In this document: positions 44,872 to 57,966 of the stretch, piece after piece
How the letters are laid out: every line of letters starts with the position of its first letter
How positions within the stretch are numbered: position 1 is the first letter of the stretch
Source of the DNA: Pictodentalium vernedei
Taxonomy: Eukaryota > Mollusca > Scaphopoda > Dentaliida > Dentaliidae
NCBI GenBank assembly: GCA_031216915.1
Contig: CM062297.1
Location: 535,268,971-535,332,970 of the forward strand
Direction: 5' to 3'
Length of the DNA stretch: 64,000 nucleotides
Made by a program: the position numbers and the translations under genes
Notes under the pieces: model-generated
The model's input: the letters and a program-made list of their open reading frames with translations, nothing else
The model's database searches: none
What the model was told of the DNA's origin: nothing

Positions 44872-47800
44872 TATTATCAAACTCTGCCCAGCAGTGGCGG
44901 TGCCATTGGGGGGTATTAGGGGTACTTACCTCTCCACTTTTTTCACCAAGCGTAGTAAAAAAATACTATCATTTTAATTTTTGTATTGAACATTGCGGTG
45001 TAATGCAAACAACAAACAAGAGTCGAGGGCTCAAATTGCAACAAGGCATGCCGCGTTCAAACGGTATGAAACATACCACTTAAGAGTATTCGAGGAATGC
45101 TAGACTTGAGAGCGTGCAACGCATCCGTTTGGAATGCAGCCTACTTTCATTTTCGATTTGAGTGTCGTTTGGTGCTTTGTGCTCGCACTTTACAACAGCG
45201 TTCTTCCGTTAAAATGTCACCATGTACGACGTTTTCTATAACTGAATGACCTAACCAATAAGTTTCAAAAGGATAAAACTGTTTTAATTTAATTGTCTGA
45301 GAATGCTCCAGAGAACACTATTTACAATGTATGTTTTAAAAATTTTCTCAACTTAGGGAGGGGAGTGCAGGGATACCACGAGAGCCGGTAGGCTCGAGTG
45401 GTTATCCCAGCGCCACACGCTCGAGTCCAGTAATCGTTAGCCCATTCAAACAACATAAGTGTGGTTCTGTATTTATTAAACACCCAACCTTGAAAAAGAA
45501 TTCACTGTAATTAATCGCTAATTTAATTAAATAGTCGACGATTTGAACGGTTGAAAGGATTTCCGAGAGAAACAGGCAATTTTGTCAGAGAACCAGTCTT
45601 AAGTCTTTGACCTTGCCACCTGCAGAATCACTGTTAATTCATTTTATTTGCAAAAAATGTTGGTCCGAACACTCAAAACTCAGTAGATTGCATTCAACAT
45701 ATCAGACGTCACAAATTATGAGGTCTGAAACGTGTTTTCAACAGTGTGTGTGCAGGCATCATTATATCTGGAGGAGGGAAAATGTAAAAGGATTTTAAAT
45801 TAAATACGGTGCGAACTGGCCGTTCTGTTTAAATTTTGTGCTTTTTAAACTGAAACTAAAATAGAAGTTTGAACTCGGCTTGACTCTATACATGCACTAC
45901 TGCCACAAGGCTATCGCATGTGGACATCGCCCATTTCTGTTCTGCACTGCAACAAAAGTACACACTGGACGAAAAAAGACATTTTGTGCATTAATTAACC
46001 TTCCGGGGCATTCATTCAATCGTTCAGAGAAACTGAGGCAGTCTGAGATTCCATCCTGAGTGAACTCTGCAGTCTTGGTAACTTAGCACTTTATTTTTCA
46101 ACATTATGAAGTTTCTGACTTGACATTTAGCCTCCTTTTTATTTTACCTCAAGTCTTGATAACCTTTGTTTGAAATGGGCTGCACTTGCAAATAAAGGCT
46201 TTAGGTTGTCCACATTTACTACAGTAAAGATATACAAACGGGGAAATATATTGCACGACGACTGCAAGAAAATGTCATGTCTTGTCTCCACAAGTAATTA
46301 AGTTTGCACACCTTTTCACGCCCCCCCCCCCCCATCCCCCACCCATCTTTAACCTGACAGCATTTTCTCAAAAGCTCACGGAATGAGTATCCAACAGTCT
46401 TAGTCAGAGGCTGAAAGAGAAATCAGGGGGTGTGGGGCGAGGGGGTGTTCTCACCAGTAAGCTCCAACTTATTTTGGTTGATAATATTTTCAAAGATTGA
46501 TTAATGTTTACGTTATTTTGTATTTGTACTATACTTCACCAGTTCGTTATTTGAACGGTTCTGTCAATATTTTTTTCTTGGTATCTGGTTCAAAACAAAA
46601 TAATTTTTTATTTGTCTGCTCCAATATCTTGTCAATCTTAAATTTGGAATTTGGTATTCTGAATTAGCATTTAGTAAGTAGTTTTAAAGAGGACTAATAG
46701 AATGTGGCTAATGATAGGCTTGTGGAGGACATTTTCTTGGGGATGGGGCTGACCAATCAAACTGCCCTGAACTACTGTTTCAAAATCAAAATGCAGACCT
46801 TTGCCTCGAATTTGCCTGTGAAAATGCTCTGCCCACTGCCCTGATATTTGCCAAAATTATAAAAATACCCCTCTCTCTGAACAATCTGTTCTAAAAATAC
46901 CAGTCCCTTTCAATGAAAACTGCAAAATTAGCTGCTTATTGGTGAAGGGGGATGAGAGTGCTGCAACCCCCACCCCTTCTCATACACCCATGTAGCAAAG
47001 TCATTTAGGTGACATTCGATTCAAGTTCTGTTGCTGGGAATTAAAGCAAAATAATATCCTTGTATAAAACAGAAATACTAGCAAAAATCCTTAATTAGTC
47101 ATTTAAATATACACATCAATTTGTGTCTGGAAAATATTGTCATATTGTCTATGTTTTAAATATTCTAATAATTATTTTTGAATTTCACGGAAGTCATCTC
47201 ATAAAACTGACAATATATTGCATTCATCAGACCACATGCATTTAGCACCCCTCCCCTCTTTGTGGTCTCAATCCCACCCTACTCAAGACTTTTCAGAATT
47301 TCAGTAGTGAGTAGCTGGTAACATTTTTTAATTTCCCCAGTATAAACTCCAGAAAGACATATTTTAGCAATACTACATCCCCCTAAAAAAGACCCCCCCC
47401 CTCCTGCCCTCCACAAAAATAAATTAAATAAAATAAACCTGTTGCCCCAACACCCACTCACGTAAAAAAACATTGGTTCCACAAATGTAAACTACTGAGT
47501 TTTTTTTATAAAACCAGGCTTTTCATTCTTCCAAATTTAATTTCTTTATTTGGCTAGTGTGGGGCGGTGGTCATCTAGTACTGCCGTGTCAAACATCTGC
47601 AGGTACTGTGGGCATGTTGCCATCTGTTTTTCCTCTTCATGGTAACCAGTTTTCAAGATTGATTTAGTCTTGCTTCCTGAGAACTACTTCAACTTAACAT
47701 GCTCTTAAAGTTCAAAGTATGTTTGCGTTGGCAAACGTGCTGTTTCATCATTGTCGAAGTGTGAATTGCTTAGGATTACACAGTAGACCTTGTATCGACT

Positions 47801-48535
47801 CGTCAGCAACACGCAGCGGTGAGGGCAACATTGTAACAAAATTTTTATAGGAACTGTACTAGTGGCTGGAACAGGTACTCGGCACAAGCAGGGAAATCGG
47901 AAGAAAAATGATATTTGATACCATTTTTGAATCTATGCTGACGTGCCCCTGTAATGGTATATAAATATTAACAAGGTACACAACTCGCTTTTCGAAAACG
48001 ATAGCACTCATCTTTGTTATACACACCTCAAATTTGATTCCCACAACATATCCAACAACACCCAGTATCAATGGAAAGGGGAATGAATAAGCTTTACAGT
48101 GGTGTATTACATGACCATTGGGTGTTCTTGGGTTGTTCGTGATAACTGGGAGAAGTCACAGAAAAGGCCGAAAAACATTTAGTCGGACAAGATAGTGCAC
48201 AGTGGAATGTGGTTTACGAGCGACAATTATCCGATTTATTATAATTCGAGGTCCCATTGTCTATGGAGGGCAGATTCAAATATTAACCGTATACCTTTAT
48301 CAATTACTAATGTCGGATCCACATTTATTCATTTCTGGCGATCACGTTATTGTGAAGTGTTTTATGTTTGCTATTCAAGTCTATGTGAGAAAAATATCCA
48401 AATCTTCTGTTTATACTCATATTTTTGAGAAAAGAATTATTTTGCACTTCTCACATCAAATGTAAAGAAAACACTGTCATCAGCTGAAGAGCATATATCA
48501 ATGGTATGACTGGTTAGAAAGTGATAATATTTGCA
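44872..48535. other. Long stretch without a recognised gene
   Basis: Mostly AT-rich sequence with C-runs at 46320 and 47390 and no conserved ORF or repeat array that I can support. A GGCTCGAGTGGTTA word at 45390 loosely recalls an A box, but no paired B box is convincing. Confidence 0.4.
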
Positions 48536-48539
48536 GAAC

Positions 48540-49925
48540 TTAAAAAACTATACAATAGCAAGGCGGGGGTTCAAACCCATGCCAAGAGAGTTTCCTACGG
48601 CACCAACCGCCTAGCAAAACTATACTGAACCACATACACCACGCGGCCACTGACAGACCTCAATAAAGGAATACTAGTTAACCAAGTATATATGAGATCA
48701 GTACAGATCACACAGAATTCTCACTCAGTTATTTTCAAGTTATTCATCAAGTAATTGCATCAGTTCTACATACAGCACTGCAAGAAAATCAGTGAGAGCT
48801 TCTCTATCAAATTTCCATGTGCCATAGAATCAAGGACGCTGGTTTTGTTCTAGAGGCCGAGTGGTGTGCGTGATTCAGTATAGTTTTGCTAGGTGGTTGT
48901 TGCTGTAGGAAACTCTTGGCATGGGTTCGAACCTCCGCCATGCTATTGTAAACAAAACCAGTGTCCTTGATTCTATGGCCTGCAGAAATTTGATTTCCAG
49001 GCATTGCAGTATGTAGAACTGATGCAATTACTTGATGAATAACTTAAAAATAACTGATCTCATATATACTCGGTTAACTAGTATTCCTTCATTGGGGTCT
49101 GTCCGGTCCTAGTTGCGTGTGTGGTTCAGTATAGTTTCGCAAGGCAGTTGGTACCGTAGGAAACTCTCTTGGCGTGGGTTCGAACCCCTGCCATGCTACT
49201 GTAAACAAAACAAATGTCCTTGATTCTATGTCACGTGGAAATTTGACAGAGAAGTTCTCACTGATTTCCTTGCGGTGGAGTATGTAGAACTGATGGTTAC
49301 TTGATGAATAACTTAAAAATAACAGAGAAAGAATTATCTGTTATCTGTACTGATCTCGTATATACTTGGTTAACTAGCATTCCTTTATAGGGGTCTGTCA
49401 GTGGCCGAGTGATATGCGTGGTTCAGTATAGTTTTGCTAGGCGGTTGGTGTCATAGGAAACTCTCTTGGCGTGGATTCGAACACCTGCCATGCTACTGTA
49501 AACAAAACCAGAATCCTTGATTCTATGGCACGTGGAAATTTGATAGAGAAGTTCTCACTGATTTCCTTGCAGTGTAGTATGTAGAACTGATGCAATTATT
49601 TGATGAATAACTTAAAAATAACTGAGAGAAAATTCTGTGTGATCTGTACTGATCTCGTATAAACTTGTTTAACTAGCATTCCTTTATTGGGGTCTTCGGT
49701 GGCTGAGTGGTGTGTGTGGTTCAGTATAGTTTTGCTAGACGGTTGGTGCTGTAGAAATTTCTCTAGGCATGGGTTCGAACCCCCGCCATGCTATTGTAAA
49801 CAAAACCAGCAGCCTCGATTTTATGGCATGCGGAAATTTGATAGAGAAGTTCTCACTGATTTTCCTTGCAGTGCAGTATGTAGAACTGATGCAATTACTT
49901 GATGAATAACTTAAAAAACTATATT
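48540..49925. repeat. Array of tRNA-like SINE units, first unit inverted
   Basis: Plus-strand units near 48865, 49100, 49395 and 49690 each have GTGGCCGAGTGGTGTGCG-like A-box sequence. About 70 bases later each has GGCATGGGTTCGAACCCC-like B-box sequence, then GCCATGCTA. The unit at 48560-48660 reads the other way. Between heads, the shared body has ACTAGTATTCCTTTA, GTAGAACTGATGCAATTAC and TTGATGAATAACTTAAAAA. Spacing of the last three is about 295 bases. The acceptor stems do not pair, so these are not tRNA genes. Confidence 0.8.
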
Positions 49926-50536
49926 TTTTACACTACATTGATGCAGGTTGTTCTTTTTTCAGGAAATCTAGCTTTTCAACTTTCCTAAAGGAAATTATGT
50001 TGGACTAATATCAGTTGTTCTGTTAACTTTCTGTATTTACAAAGAACATGTTACCACCAGTAAGAAGGCTAGAAAATTTTAAAAGTATACATTAATGCAA
50101 TGACTGCCCTAGCAAATAATCAAATTATACTCCACATAGAGTACATACCATGAAAATATAGATATCTACATTTTTGATGATGAACTGAGCAGACTTGTAG
50201 TTTAGAAGTGGGCATTCGCCCAAGCTCACTATGGCTCACCTGATTTTGAAATAAGGAAAGTGATACATGCCCTCCTAAAAAATCGATAATAAACTATGAA
50301 ATTCTAAAATTTGTGTTTGCTCAGTTATAAATCTAATCTAAAACCCGCTGGACTCCTTTAACTCACAAGTGCCAAGGCAATTTTTTCCGATTTTCTACTA
50401 CACAACTGCCTATGAATTATTCAGATTTACAGTGATTTCTAGTCAAGACTTAGTTGCCTATAAAGGCAGCCAGGACTTGGTGAGAAACCACTGCCAAAGT
50501 AATTTGACTTTTGTTGTAGGACTTCTTGATTGTGTC
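49926..50536. other. No gene seen
   Basis: AT-rich, no family detected. Confidence 0.4.
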
Positions 50537-51724
50537 TTAACCCTTTACCTAACAAATCGGCTGCCTCCATCCACATAATTTTCAAATTTAGCAGTCGAAA
50601 AAATATATTTTTCAAATAGTTTCCTCAAAACCATATCATATGATTGGAATGAGCTCTTTGAGATCATTTCAATGAGGTGTCACATGATATGATTTTAAGA
50701 TTTTGGGAAAATATTTAAAAAACAAGATCAATGTAAAGCGTGGCATATGCCCGACGATGTCATAAAAGGGTAGGTAAATCTCCCTGGGGCTTAACCAAAT
50801 TAAAAGGAAGCTTCTACAGACACCATGGTGGCCATGTTGAATTGGCTAGCTGATCCAAAATCAAAACGAAGCTCCTCTAGACACCAATAATGCATAACCA
50901 AAAATTGAAATTGATTTGATTCCGTATTCATTATAGTTACTAGATGGAAACCAAATTCAAGATGGCCACCATGGAATCCATAATGAATTGGCCACTGGTG
51001 GCCATCTTGGTTAAGCAGACTGGTCCAAAATCGAAAGGTAGTTTCCTCTAGACACCAACAATGCACAATTAAAAAATAAAAATGATTTGAGCCAGCATTC
51101 ATTAGTTATTAGGAAACCCAATTCAATATGGCCACCATGGTGGCCATATTGAATTGGGTAGCTTGACCAAAACAGAAAGGAAGCTTCCTCTAGACACGAA
51201 TAATACATAACCAAAAACTGAAATTGATTCAAGTCAGTATTCATTAGTTATTGGATGGAAACCAAATTCAAGATGGCCACCATAATGAAATGGCGACTGG
51301 TGGCCATCTTGGATCAGCTAACTGGTCCAAGATCGAAAGGAAGCTTCCTTTAGACACCAACACTGCATAATTAAAAAATAGAAATGGTTTGAGTCAGCCT
51401 TCACTAGATATTGGACGGAAACCAAATTCAATATGGCTGCCATGTCGGCCATATTGAATTGGCTAGCTGGACCAAAATCGAAAGGAAGCATTGTCTAGTC
51501 ATCCACAAGTTGCCTCTAAAATTATAATTTAATCAAATAAGCAATTCTTTAGTTATTTGACAGAAACCAAAAGTTAACAGACAGATGCCGGATGCCAGAC
51601 GATGGACGGACGGATGGATGGACATGGTGAAAACATAATGCTTCCGAGAGAATCTCTCGGGGACATAAAAAACCAATAATTAAAATAATAAATTTTGATA
51701 TCCTGTGCATTGGGTAAAGAGTTA
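50537..51724. repeat. Family B foldback interrupted by a tandem-repeat element
   Basis: It starts TTAACCCTTTACCTAAC and ends GCATTGGGTAAAGAGTTAA, the complementary ends of family B. Its hairpin (ACCATATCATATGATTGGAATG and its complement) is at 50632-50690. From about 50735 to 51660 a foreign array intervenes: units of about 180 bp with GATGGCCACCATGGTGGCC, AAAGGAAGCTTCCTCTAGAC and AGTTATTGGATGGAAACCAA. It ends GGACGGACGGATGGATGGAC and CTCTCGGGGACATAAAA. Confidence 0.8.
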
Positions 51725-52202
51725 ATGTACCTGCTTTGAGACCACAAAGTTTGTCAATATCAGATCTTGGCCTTTAAAGGTTAACAGCTTCCGAAGAAAG
51801 AGTTTTCTATCATAGTGAAATAACAGCTGAAATATGGGTGTCAGCACCCACATGCATCTTATTCTTACTCATGTTTTTCTCAAAATGACAGGTCTGAATT
51901 GAGAAAAAGGTGTAAAATCAAGTTTAGCAAATTGTTTATACCTATACTGCCCACATCAGAGGACGCTTCATCCTTAGAAATGGTTACCAGGTCCTATTTT
52001 ATCATTAAAGCATAACTTGTTTACCACAGTAAACAAGCACTGATCCTCTTTTGGGGATGCCCGTGGGCAAATATTTTTCATGGGTAGAATGACTATTCAG
52101 TTAAGGGAGGGGGGGGGGGGGGTTATTTGAAAACATCAACTGATGTACCCTACAAAACAAAAATAGATGGTTCTAAATGTCACAGAACATAGAAGATGCC
52201 AT

Positions 52203-52515
52203 TCTGTAATACATTGGAGCCCCCTTAATTGGATATCTCTTAAATGAATAACCCTGTTACATGAATATAATTTCCCAGCACAAAACCATTTACCATACCT
52301 CCAGTACAAATTTGACCTGCTATTTGAATATAGGTTATAGAGTAAACTCCTGTTAATTGAATAAAAAATCTTGTAACTCTCAAGAAATTACCCTGACTCA
52401 CCCCGGTTTTCCTTTGTTTATAGACCTATTGGGCCTCAGTACATCCAGTACAGGCATTTAATCTGTTATATATTGTTTGACAGAGCTCATGGAGCTCTAT
52501 CAAACAAGATATATA
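52203..52515. repeat. Family D foldback, opposite orientation to 40020-40442
   Basis: CCATTTACCATACCTCCAGTAC, TATAGAGTAAACTCCTGTTAA and a TTTGACAGAGCTCATGGAGCT hairpin are shared inverted with 40140-40440. A related end recurs at 53262-53330. Confidence 0.6.
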
Positions 52516-53984
52516 GAGGATATCTAGTTTTTTTGAGTGGATACCGAAAATTATCTCATGAGTGACTGAGACAAACAATGTACACCTCCAAAATCTAAAA
52601 TATGTTATCTGAATTTATTATTGTGTGTACTGTTGAATAAATTGAATTGAATTGAATTGAATCGACAAATGTTTATTTTTCACGAGTGCTTGCACAAGTG
52701 AAAATAACCATTTGTCTCGGTCAAGGGTGAGATAATTTTTGGTATTCACTCAAAAATACAAGATTTTCTTGTTATTATACATTTTTTATAAGAATCTGAT
52801 CATTCCTATCCATAATTCCACTTGTTTCAACCTTGAATTGAAGCAAGAAAGTAAACAAATGATGTGCATTGATATGCTGAAGTGATTTGATCGATACTCG
52901 GAACAGGTAGAGTCTTGCAATCTGATTCAGCTGGCAGGTTTCTGGTATCAATTCAAGGTGAATACATGTTGAATTACTGCTGGAAATGATCGGTATTCAC
53001 TCAAAAACACTAGATTTTCTTTTCATTATATGTTTTTAGAATGAATTGATCATTTTCAGTGATAATTTGATTTGTATTCACCTTGAAGTGATGCTTTGAA
53101 AGCTGCCATTTGGATTGATACCGTGACAGCAGTGAAAATTTCTATATCTTCACAGTGGGGGATACGATTTCTCTCTTTCCGCAATTTTTCCGATAATCTA
53201 TCATTTAGCATATAATAAAATAGAATAAATATTAAGTTTCTCTCTAGAATACAGGAAAGTGACACAATCCCTGTTAACTGAATCATTTCCATTGGCGAAG
53301 TGGCTATTCAATTAACCAGGTTCTACTGTATCAGGGTTGCAAGAGTTGAACATATTGTAAATCTAGAAAAATTAAAAGGAACATTTGTGAAAAATCTACT
53401 AAATTTTTTAATTATGTGCAGAAATGATGCCAAAAGAAGAATCTTCAAAGTCCTCTGTTAAGACTAAAGCACAATTTAGAACGATCATAAAATCTTGGAA
53501 GAATTATCGCAATAAAAATTAAACGGATAGTTAAATAGATCAAGACATGATTTTCATGACATAATGTTAAATTAACTTAAATACCAAATCAGGTCTTTCT
53601 TTGGGACTGTTGTTGTTCATAGGACAAAAGAAGTATCAAAGTCTTATTGATAAACCTTCCCAGAAAAATAAAGAAAATGAAATACCTGCAAATTTTCAAA
53701 AATAGTCTTATTTTTTGGACATTCACAGAATAATGCTGAGACAGCAATACTAAAAGAATATTCACATAAAAAACATAAAAACTTATTATTTAGGTCTAAA
53801 AAAAAGTCAAAAATATGTTTCTCAGGCTGCCACATCCTCTCTTTTTATAACCAATGCAAACTTAAACAGCTGTGCCATGAGCGCATGATACGCCCGTTAT
53901 TAATTACAAGAGGGAACCACACAATATGAGTATACATGTGTACTTGTCAGGTTACATATACTTGCCCCCAAAAAATCATGAAAA
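52516..53984. other. No gene; a diverged direct repeat
   Basis: 52738-52850 and 52988-53095 share GGTATTCACTCAAAAA, GATTTTCTT and ATTCACCTTGAA-like words. No coding sequence is supported. Confidence 0.45.
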
Positions 53985-54650
53985 TTGCTCAAAGTCCAAC
54001 ATGTGGAAAATTGCCTATATTTTGATGAATAAAGTCCCATAACTCTGAAATGACAAATCGGACACCGACACAAATCGAAAGGGAGATTCCTTCTATCAAC
54101 ATATACTTGCAACCAAAAAATCATGAAAATTGCTCTAAGCATTTTCAAGTTATTGTTTGACATGTGAAAAATAAAGTCCCATTACTCTGGAATGACTAAT
54201 CAAACAGCGAAACCAACCGAAAGGGAGCGTCCTTCCATCAACATAAACTACCTACCAAAAAATCGTGAAAATCTCTCGAAGCGTTCTCGAGTTAACGTAC
54301 GACGTGTAAAAAATAAACAATTTTCTAATAATTAAGTCCCATAACTCTGGAATGACGAATCGAACGGCGACACTAAATGAAAGGGAGCTTCCCTCCATCG
54401 ATATACACCACATACCCAAAAATCACGAAAATCTCTCAAAGCGTTCTCGAGTTAAACATACGAAGTGTAAAAAATCAACAATTTTCTCAGTAATAAAGTC
54501 CCATAACTCTGGAATGACTAATCGACTAATCAAACGGCGACACTACACAAAAGGGAGCTTCCCTCCATCGATATACACCACCTACCCAAAAATCATGAAT
54601 ATCTCTCAAAGCGTTCTTGAGTTATCGTACGACGTGTGACTGGACGGACA
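53985..54650. repeat. Tandem-repeat element, unit about 160 bp
   Basis: AGTCCCATAACTCTGGAATG, AAAGGGAGCTTCCCTCCATC, CCAAAAAATCATGAAAAT and GCGTTCTCGAGTTA recur three to four times. It ends GGACGGACAGACAGACAC, the tail type found in the arrays at 39440 and 51590. Confidence 0.8.
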
Positions 54651-54699
54651 GACAGACACTCCAACATTTCGGGTTTATGGGCTACCAAAAAAAACATTT

Positions 54700-55215
54700 T
54701 GTAAGTCCCAAACCTTATTTTACCCAGAACCCCACCCCCTCCACCCTAGAGCTTATATTTAACCTAACCCCACCCCTCCACGCAAAAACCAAACCCAAAC
54801 CCTACCCCACCCTGACCCTAAAAGCCCACCCCTGACCCTAACCCCCACCCACCCCCGGGACCTAAACCCCAACCTTAAGCCCTACTCTAGGGCTACCCCT
54901 AACCCACACTTGACCCAACCCCATCCCAGCCAAACCAATAAGATTAGGAGCTATTTTTCGGTTTAGAGGCTACTAAAACTAAACCCCCCACCCCTGACCC
55001 CAACCCTACCCCCCCCCCCCCCCCCCAGGACCTAACACTCCCCAACCTTAAGCCCTACTCTGGGGTTACCACTAACCCCACGCCACCCCACCCCACCCCA
55101 CTCCTAACCCTAACACTACCTTAATTTGGAGGTAGCCCCTAATAATAATATTCCCTAAACCCCCAATGTTGGCCCGGACGGACAGACAGACAGACGAACA
55201 GCGGTATACCATAAT
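54700..55215. repeat. C-rich degenerate repeat
   Basis: Many irregular CCCTAACCC, CCACCCC and CCCCAACC words up to 55110, then GGACGGACAGACAGACAGAC at 55177. It may be a C-rich internal part of the preceding element type. Confidence 0.6.
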
Positions 55216-55289
55216 ATGACCCGTTTTTTTCAAAACGGGCGTATAAAAATTAAAAATTAAATGGTTTATGTCTGATATTTTACCCAAGT

Positions 55290-55530
55290 TAATAAAATTG
55301 ATAAATTTGTCCTTTGAGTGCAACAAGGCTTTGCAATGCTTTAGCATTGCAAAGCCTTCTTGAAATCAAAGGACGAAATATATCACCACCCATGCTATTC
55401 TGTAGATTATGAGGCCTAAAACATAAAACAAACCAAGAACATGAATTCTGTATGGCAAAGAAATAATTACAAAAATAAAAAATAAAATTAAAAAATGGCC
55501 TGAGAAACAGAAGATCTACTTTGTGGGGGC
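55290..55530. repeat. Hairpin followed by third copy of the 41645 dispersed repeat
   Basis: TTTGCAATGCTTTAGCATTGCAAA is the centre of a hairpin (55318-55350) with TTTGTCCTTTGAG and CAAAGGACGAAA arms. 55390-55530 repeats 41645-41815. Confidence 0.75.
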
Positions 55531-55724
55531 CTTACTATCCGTCAATCTATTCTATAAATGGGATGTCTATGATTCAGTCATTCTGTCCAGCTAGAAATTT
55601 TCCATCACGTGGGTGGGGCTTCCCATCCTGGGACAGGTGGGCCTGTTAATAATATTTATGTCCCTTGTAAAAAATATCAAAGGTACAATTTTCCTAATAC
55701 TCATGACTTGTATTATAAGTAACA

Positions 55725-56545
55725 TTGTTTCTTTGTAGACTGTTACAGGATTGTAAAGGGGAAGTAGAACTAATACCAGGGTCTGGTGCTATGCTGAGCC
55801 CTGCTATAAATTCTTCTGAACCTGTACTATCCTGTTCCAGTCCAACAGTAATACTGAGGCCTGGTGCTCTGCTTTGCCCTGGTATAAATTCTACTGAACC
55901 TGTACTATCCTGTTCCAGTCCAACAGTAATACCGAGGCCTGGTGCTCTGCTTTGCCCTGGTATAAATTCTACTGAACCTGTAGTATCCTGTTCCAGTCCA
56001 ACAGTAATACCGAGGCCTGGTGCTCTGCTTTGCCCTGGTATAAATTCTACTGAACCTGTACTATCCTGTTCCAGTCCAACAGTAATACCGAGGCCTGGTG
56101 CTCTGCTTTGCCCTGGTATAAATTCTACGGAACCTGTACTGTCCTGTTCCAGTCCAACAGTAATACTGAGGTCTGGTGCTCTGCTTTGCCCTGGTATAAA
56201 TTCTACCGAACCTGTACTATCCTGTTCCAGTCCAACAGTAATACCGAGGCCTGGTGCTCTGCTTTGCCCTGGTATAAATTCTACTGAACCTGTACTATCC
56301 TGTTCCAGTCCAACAGTAATACCAAGGCCTGGTGCTCTGCTTTGCCCTGGTATAAATTCTACTGAACCTGTACTGTCCTGTTCCAGTCCAACAGTAATAC
56401 CGAGGCCTGGTGCTCTGCCCTAGTATAAATTCTACTGAACCTGTACGATCCTGTTCCAGTCCAACAGTAATACCGAGGCCTGGTGCTCTGCTTTGGCCTG
56501 GTATAAATTCTACTGTACCTGTACTATCCTGATCCAGTCCAATAT
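55725..56545 (+). repeat. 78-bp minisatellite, nine to ten copies, open as a 26-residue repeat
   Basis: The unit encodes PRPGALLCPGINSTEPVLSC plus SSPTVI in the plus-strand frame. The frame is open from 55725 to 56423 (232 codons) across about eight units; the next unit has a short deletion and then a stop. GTTTCTTTGTAG at about 55727-55739 fits a splice acceptor just before the repeats. Copies differ at a few bases, mostly silent or conservative. It could be an exon of a repetitive protein or an untranslated minisatellite whose unit happens to be a multiple of three. The peptide resembles no family I know. Confidence 0.5.
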
Positions 56546-57966
56546 GAAATTATGTTCCAATAAGAATAAAATCCTCATCATCTGATTGGACTATAGCTCA
56601 CATTGTTTTTTTTTTATGCTAAGGTCTCCAGTAGCATATGTTACCATTTGACATCACCACACAAAATAGTTGAAGTGGGGGGTTGCCTGTTTCGCAAATA
56701 TTTCATCAACAGAGTGACTTGAAAACAATCATTTCATTTTTCTAGATTTTTCACACATGCAGCAGATGATGTTTCGGATGAAGTGTTCTTTAAATTACAA
56801 ATCAGTTTACAAATTGAACTAAGATGGAGTGACCTCGACCTTCATCTGATTTATTGATTGTCGAGTGAAATCGAGGGGCACACGAGAGGTTCACTAACTA
56901 AACTTATTATCATGAAATGTTGCCTTGTTCATGTCTCGAAGTGGTTTTGGGGCCATGGGTAGGATTTTTATTGGAATATATACATTATTGTAATGAACAG
57001 ATGGTAACATGGTTGGAGGTTTGCAGCTTGGAGCTTATATTCAACCTCGATGCTCCTCCGCATCTTGGTTGAACATGAACTCCAAGCCGCAAACCTCAGA
57101 CCATGTTACCATCAATCCACCACAACAACTTATAATATTGCAATATATTTACTCTGATGCCTCACTGCTTGCTTTCTAGAGATATTGCGTTATACATCCT
57201 TTTGTCAGTGTTTTGTGCATCAAAAGAGAAGTGTTGAAGCACTTCATTTTACTGTAAAATAACCTGTTGCTGAAAGTCAACATCTTGCTTCTTTTATCAA
57301 AGTTATCTTTCTGCATCTTTTCAACCTTTTTATTACTGTGAATAAGGTTAACAAAATGTATAAGTTCATCTGCACTACAAGTGAAACTAAGGGATAATAT
57401 GACAGCTAGAATTAATTTTCTCTTTTTTTTCACTCCACTGATAATACCCACCATAATATAATATGATTCTTGGAAATCTCAAATCTGCCTAGGAAAGCTT
57501 TGCATGAATTGAAAGCAGACCAGTTACAATAACTCACAGTTAATTGCAATCAGTTACTGAAAAAACTGTGAATTGCAAAGTCATCATATGGTCAGAATTT
57601 CAAAAAATTCTCCAAAAAATCAAAATGATGTCATACTCATGTTATTCTGCTTGAACAAATCTGTAAAAGTCTTTACAAGAATCAGATTTTCCCATGCTCA
57701 CAACATTCTGTCCCTGAACATTGTTCAAACACCAAGCATTTTAATATATCTTTAATACAAATTTGACCTGTAAATTTGAGTTGGGTTAATTTTGATCACA
57801 AATTTAAACAATCACAAAATTCTTTTTCTTCACAAATGTTTGTGACCTCGGTACTTTCAATGTAAGCACTTAATCTATCAGTATTATATCCTGCTAGACA
57901 GTGCTCAAAGAGCACTTTCAACAAGGTTTAAAGGATTGAGTTCCTACTTCAACATAGCACTACTGA
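56546..57966. other. No gene; foldback at 57003-57112
   Basis: GATGGTAACATGGTTGGAGG, TTTGCAGCTTGGAG and TTCAACC at 57000-57045 pair with the complement at 57068-57113, forming a stem of about 45 bases. The remainder shows no feature. Confidence 0.55.

Noticed and set aside
45360-45430. tRNA-like element (GGCTCGAGTGGTTA and CGCTCGAGTCC)
   Set aside because: The two words are only about 30 bases apart and no arms fold, so a SINE head could not be supported.
48860-49800. Functional tRNA-Leu/Ser genes
   Set aside because: A and B boxes are present but the acceptor stem does not pair and no anticodon arm is convincing. Repeated units with long bodies fit SINEs.
54700-55110. Interstitial telomere made of CCCTAA-like words
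   Set aside because: The words are irregular, mixed with CCACCCC and CCCCAACC, and lie between parts of tandem-repeat elements.
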